The notes beneath the pieces were generated by a model that saw only the letters and a list, made by a program, of their open reading frames with translations, did not search any database and was not told the DNA's origin. From NCBI GenBank assembly GCA_902627635.1, contig CACOKA010000008.1, forward strand, positions 1-34,940: a stretch of 34,940 nucleotides of DNA, given 5' to 3'. The position numbers were made by a program, and so were the translations under genes. Below, one piece after another: positions 32,455 to 34,940 of this stretch. Every line of letters begins with the position of its first letter. Positions within the stretch are counted from its first letter, which is position 1. The DNA is from an uncultured Candidatus Actinomarina sp. Lineage in GTDB: Bacteria > Actinomycetota > Acidimicrobiia > Actinomarinales > Actinomarinaceae.

Positions 32455-32938
32455 CAATTATTTCTTCAGTATAGATATCACCTATAAGAACGAGATTAAA
32501 AGCATCAATTTCTAGGATAGTTTTAAGAGATGGTGGATTTTTATGATCATATACTATGACTGTCCAAACTGGATTTAAGAGTCTGAATTTAAATTTGAAT
32601 TGAAAAGTTAATGCAATGGAATAATACCCTATTGAGTGATTGATATTTTCTGTTAAAAATTCAAGAATCTCATGTTGATTCAAAGTAATTTTATTATCAA
32701 TAGCATATATAAAAATACTTGTTATTCCTAAGATTATTGATGACGGAACTAAATTTCCTAATTCTAAAAAAAAATTTAACGCTAAAGCAATTAAGGAAGA
32801 CAATAAAACTAGATGGGCAAATCTTCTTCTTCTAAGAGGATTTGGAATAACATAGCTTCCTACAGCTAAAGAGTTTAAATCATCTGGTACGTTTTCTTTC
32901 TGTACGTCCTCTTCATTGATGTTTATGCCTTCAGCCAT
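32447..32938 (-). CDS. Uncharacterised two-helix membrane protein
   Basis: I do not recognise this 163 aa protein. It has an acidic N-terminus (~8-20), a YVIPNPLRRRRFAH stretch, two adjacent membrane helices (~41-60 and ~64-81) with a very short turn, and a soluble C-terminal half of ~80 residues rich in aromatic strands (FQFKFKFRLLNPVWTVIVY). The RRRR before helix 1 suggests both ends are cytoplasmic. No catalytic motif is visible. It occupies the place between thrS and PI synthase where mycobacteria carry a HIT-family hydrolase, and overlaps both neighbours (1 and 8 bases), so it is firmly within the operon. A role near inositol-lipid synthesis is only guilt by association. Confidence 0.8.
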   Translation of the reverse strand: MAEGININEEDVQKENVPDDLNSLAVGSYVIPNPLRRRRFAHLVLLSSLIALALNFFLELGNLVPSSIILGITSIFIYAIDNKITLNQHEILEFLTENINHSIGYYSIALTFQFKFKFRLLNPVWTVIVYDHKNPPSLKTILEIDAFNLVLIGDIYTEEIIDA

Positions 32939-34866
32939 TATATTTTAAAAATAGGTGTCTTAAGATTAGCTTTTATTTGTTTAATAGCGTCTTCGTATTT
33001 CACATTTTGCTGATTGTCTTGTGAACGTATATTTATAGCTAAGGTGTTTGATAATTCATCTTTTTCTCCAACAATTAGTGTGATAGGGATTTTATCTTTT
33101 GATGCATCATGTAATTTTTCACCAAGTCGTAAGTTTCGATCATCAACTTCATATCTAAATCCTTTTAATGATTTAGTAATTTTATTTAAATAATTACTTA
33201 CATCACCAATGGTAAGAACTTTTACTTGTACTGGTGATAACCATCCTGGAAATTCTCCTGCATAATTTTCAATAAGAATTCCAGTAAATCTCTCAATAGA
33301 TCCAAGCAATGCTCGATGGATCATAACTGGCTTGACTCTTTTATTATTACTATCAACGAATTGCAGATCGAAATTGTCAGGTTGTGCAAAATCAACCTGT
33401 ATTGTTGATAATTGCCATCGTCTACCAATTGCATCTTTTACATGTAAATCTATTTTCGGACCGTAAAATGCACCTTCTCCATGAGCTGTTACAAAAGAAA
33501 TATTTTGATTCTCGAGTGCAGATTTAAGACTATTTGTTGCTTTCTCCCAATCATCATTATTTCCAATTGATTTTTCAGGTCTTGTAGAAAGATCTGCTTC
33601 AATTGAGTCAAAACCAAATGATTTTAATAATTTTATTGAAAATGTTAATAGGTTCAGTATCTCATCTTCAATTTGGTCGGTTGTACAAAAAATATGAGCA
33701 TCGTCTTGTGTGAAACCTCTAGCTCTTAATAGGCCATGTAAAACACCAGATTTTTCGTATCTGTATACAGAACCTAACTCAAAATATCTTAGAGGCAACT
33801 CTTTATACGAACGAATGTCACTTTTATATATAAGAATATGAAAAGGACAGTTCATTGGTTTGAGATAATACTCTTCCTCATTCTCTTCATTCTTTAATGG
33901 AGGAAACATACCTTCTTTGTAGTAATCTAAATGGCCGGATGTTTCCCATAAGACTGATCTACCAATATGAGGTGTGTAAGCATAATCATAACCATTTTCA
34001 GAATGTGCTTTTTTTGAATAGTCTTCTATTATTTGTCTTAATACAGCACCTTTTGGTTTCCACAAAAATTGACCAGGACCAGTTTCATCAGTACTAATAA
34101 ATAAATCTAATTCGTTGCCTAATTTTCTATGATCTCGTTTCTCTGCTTCTTCTTGTCTTTTTAAATAATTATCTAAATCATTTTTGTTGAACCAGGCAGT
34201 ACCATATATTCTTTGTAATTGTGGATTTGTCTCTATACCTCTCCAATAAGCTCCAGCAAGCTTGGTTAATTTGAAATGATTTATCAAACTAGTATTTTGA
34301 ACATGTGGACCTCTACATAGATCACTAAATTTATCATTTTTATAAATAGATATATTTTCTTCGGATACACCTTCACTTTTGTCAGCTGTATTAATAAGTT
34401 CCTGTTTGAATGTTTGTTTGCTAAACATTTTATATGCTTCATCCTTAGAAATTTCTTCCCTAACAAAATCTTGTTGAGATTTACTGATTTTTCTCATTTC
34501 ATTTTCAATTTTGATTAAGTCAGACTCTTTAATATTTTCTTTAAATAAGAAATCATAGTAAAAACCATCGTCTATGGAAGGTCCAACGGCAAATTCTGTC
34601 CCTGGATAAAGATTTAATACAGCTTGGGCTAGTACATGAGCAGTTGAATGTCTTAAAGTGTCTAATGAATATTGATCATCTTTAGTAAATATCTTACAAA
34701 CCGAGTCTTCTTCAATCAAATATGAAAGATCTTTCAATTCTCCGTTGATTTCTATGCATACAGCAGATTTGGCTAAACTGTTGCTTATTGATTTTGCCAA
34801 TTCAAGTCCATTAATACTTGATTCATATTTTTTTACTGATTTATCTGGAAAAGTTATATTTATCAT
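32938..34866 (-). CDS. thrS: Threonyl-tRNA synthetase
   Basis: Class II synthetase for tRNA-Thr, 642 aa, full length. Domain order: TGS (~1-62), the editing N2 domain with RHSTAHVLAQAV (H73, H77) and GPSIDDGFYYDF, the catalytic core with FLWKPKGAVLRQIIEDY (motif 1), the zinc Cys in LKPMNCPFHI, motif 2 RYEKSGVLHGLLRARGFTQDD, GEGAFYGPKIDLHVKD, motif 3 IHRALLGSIERFTGIL, and the anticodon-binding domain from ~540. It is the first gene of the long minus-strand run in this window; only 74 bases upstream are visible. Confidence 0.97.
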   Translation of the reverse strand: MINITFPDKSVKKYESSINGLELAKSISNSLAKSAVCIEINGELKDLSYLIEEDSVCKIFTKDDQYSLDTLRHSTAHVLAQAVLNLYPGTEFAVGPSIDDGFYYDFLFKENIKESDLIKIENEMRKISKSQQDFVREEISKDEAYKMFSKQTFKQELINTADKSEGVSEENISIYKNDKFSDLCRGPHVQNTSLINHFKLTKLAGAYWRGIETNPQLQRIYGTAWFNKNDLDNYLKRQEEAEKRDHRKLGNELDLFISTDETGPGQFLWKPKGAVLRQIIEDYSKKAHSENGYDYAYTPHIGRSVLWETSGHLDYYKEGMFPPLKNEENEEEYYLKPMNCPFHILIYKSDIRSYKELPLRYFELGSVYRYEKSGVLHGLLRARGFTQDDAHIFCTTDQIEDEILNLLTFSIKLLKSFGFDSIEADLSTRPEKSIGNNDDWEKATNSLKSALENQNISFVTAHGEGAFYGPKIDLHVKDAIGRRWQLSTIQVDFAQPDNFDLQFVDSNNKRVKPVMIHRALLGSIERFTGILIENYAGEFPGWLSPVQVKVLTIGDVSNYLNKITKSLKGFRYEVDDRNLRLGEKLHDASKDKIPITLIVGEKDELSNTLAINIRSQDNQQNVKYEDAIKQIKANLKTPIFKI

Positions 34867-34940
34867 TACTTTTGTATATTAATTATTAATTAATTCTACA
34901 TAAGAAACTATAAATTAATTAAACATCTGTTTTAATAAAT
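34867..34940 (-). promoter_or_regulatory. AT-rich thrS leader with weak promoter candidates
   Basis: The 74 bases before thrS to the window edge contain no gene. On the minus strand, TAGAAT (34898-34893) and TATAGT (34912-34907) each match five of six bases of a -10 box, but neither has a good -35 at 16-18 bases. The stretch is made mostly of TTAATTAAT-type repeats, where such boxes arise by chance. No hairpin with a U-tract and no T-box sequence is visible. A promoter here is plausible because thrS heads the gene run, but the next upstream gene lies outside the window. Confidence 0.3.

Noticed and set aside
34284-34466. Minus-strand 60-codon frame inside thrS
   Set aside because: It lies in another frame of thrS, whose editing-domain region continues across it without a break.
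1-34940. Plus-strand open frames of 60-120 codons
   Set aside because: All are shadows of strongly recognised minus-strand genes, with no family motifs or ribosome-binding sites.
1-34940. CRISPR arrays, tRNA genes, insertion sequences, toxin-antitoxin or defence genes
   Set aside because: No repeat-spacer pattern, cloverleaf, transposase or integrase was seen; there is virtually no space outside coding genes.

Overview
The window is a low-GC, extremely compact stretch of a bacterial chromosome. All 40 recognisable genes lie on the minus strand, so transcription runs from high to low coordinates (thrS first, pheT last). The gene set and order are actinobacterial: a mycobacterial-type integration host factor next to gmk and rpoZ, a PI-synthase/PatA/PimA phosphatidylinositol-mannoside cassette beside thrS, pdxS-pdxT-yebC, yajC-secD-secF-relA-hisS-aspS-alaS, and coaBC-priA-fmt-rpe-rib. 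With the AT-rich composition, short proteins and near absence of spacers, the best guess is a genome-streamlined marine actinobacterium of the 'Candidatus Actinomarina' kind. This placement is inference from gene content, not a phylogeny.

Layout in transcription order: (1) 34866-30046: thrS, an unknown two-helix membrane protein, PI/PI-phosphate synthase, PatA-like acyltransferase, PimA-like mannosyltransferase. (2) 30031-27842: pdxS and pdxT (pyridoxal phosphate) and yebC. (3) 27822-25392: a phage-type PD-(D/E)XK nuclease where ruvC would be expected, then queA and tgt (queuosine in tRNA). (4) 25399-20627: yajC, secD, secF (protein export) and a bifunctional Rel (ppGpp). (5) 20624-14241: a metallo-beta-lactamase-fold hydrolase, hisS, aspS, alaS, ruvX. 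(6) 14244-11208: mltG, efp, nusB, mihF, gmk, rpoZ. (7) 11203-7438: coaBC, a degenerate priA, def, fmt. (8) 7441-3720: rpe and the riboflavin genes ribD, ribE, ribBA, ribH. (9) 3728-1: a promoter and a terminator-like leader, then infC, rpmI, rplT, pheS and the first 521 codons of pheT, which runs off the window.

Of 39 gene junctions, 30 overlap (1, 4, 8, 11 or 17 nt), 2 abut exactly, and 7 have spacers; only the ribH-infC spacer (96 nt) exceeds 21 nt. About 230 of 34,940 bases are non-coding. I see no tRNA, rRNA, CRISPR array, insertion sequence, integrase or toxin-antitoxin pair, and no stretch over 100 bases lacks a gene.

Functionally this is a housekeeping supercluster: translation (five aminoacyl-tRNA synthetases, IF3, L35, L20, EF-P, start-Met processing), transcription (omega, NusB), cofactors (B2, B6, CoA), secretion, cell envelope and stringent response. 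I did not find an obviously new multi-gene system. The points most worth a second look are the phage-like resolvase in the ruvCAB position, the terminator-type hairpin that abuts the infC start codon, a PriA reduced to a helicase-dead and zinc-less remnant, and an unusual Tgt substrate pocket.
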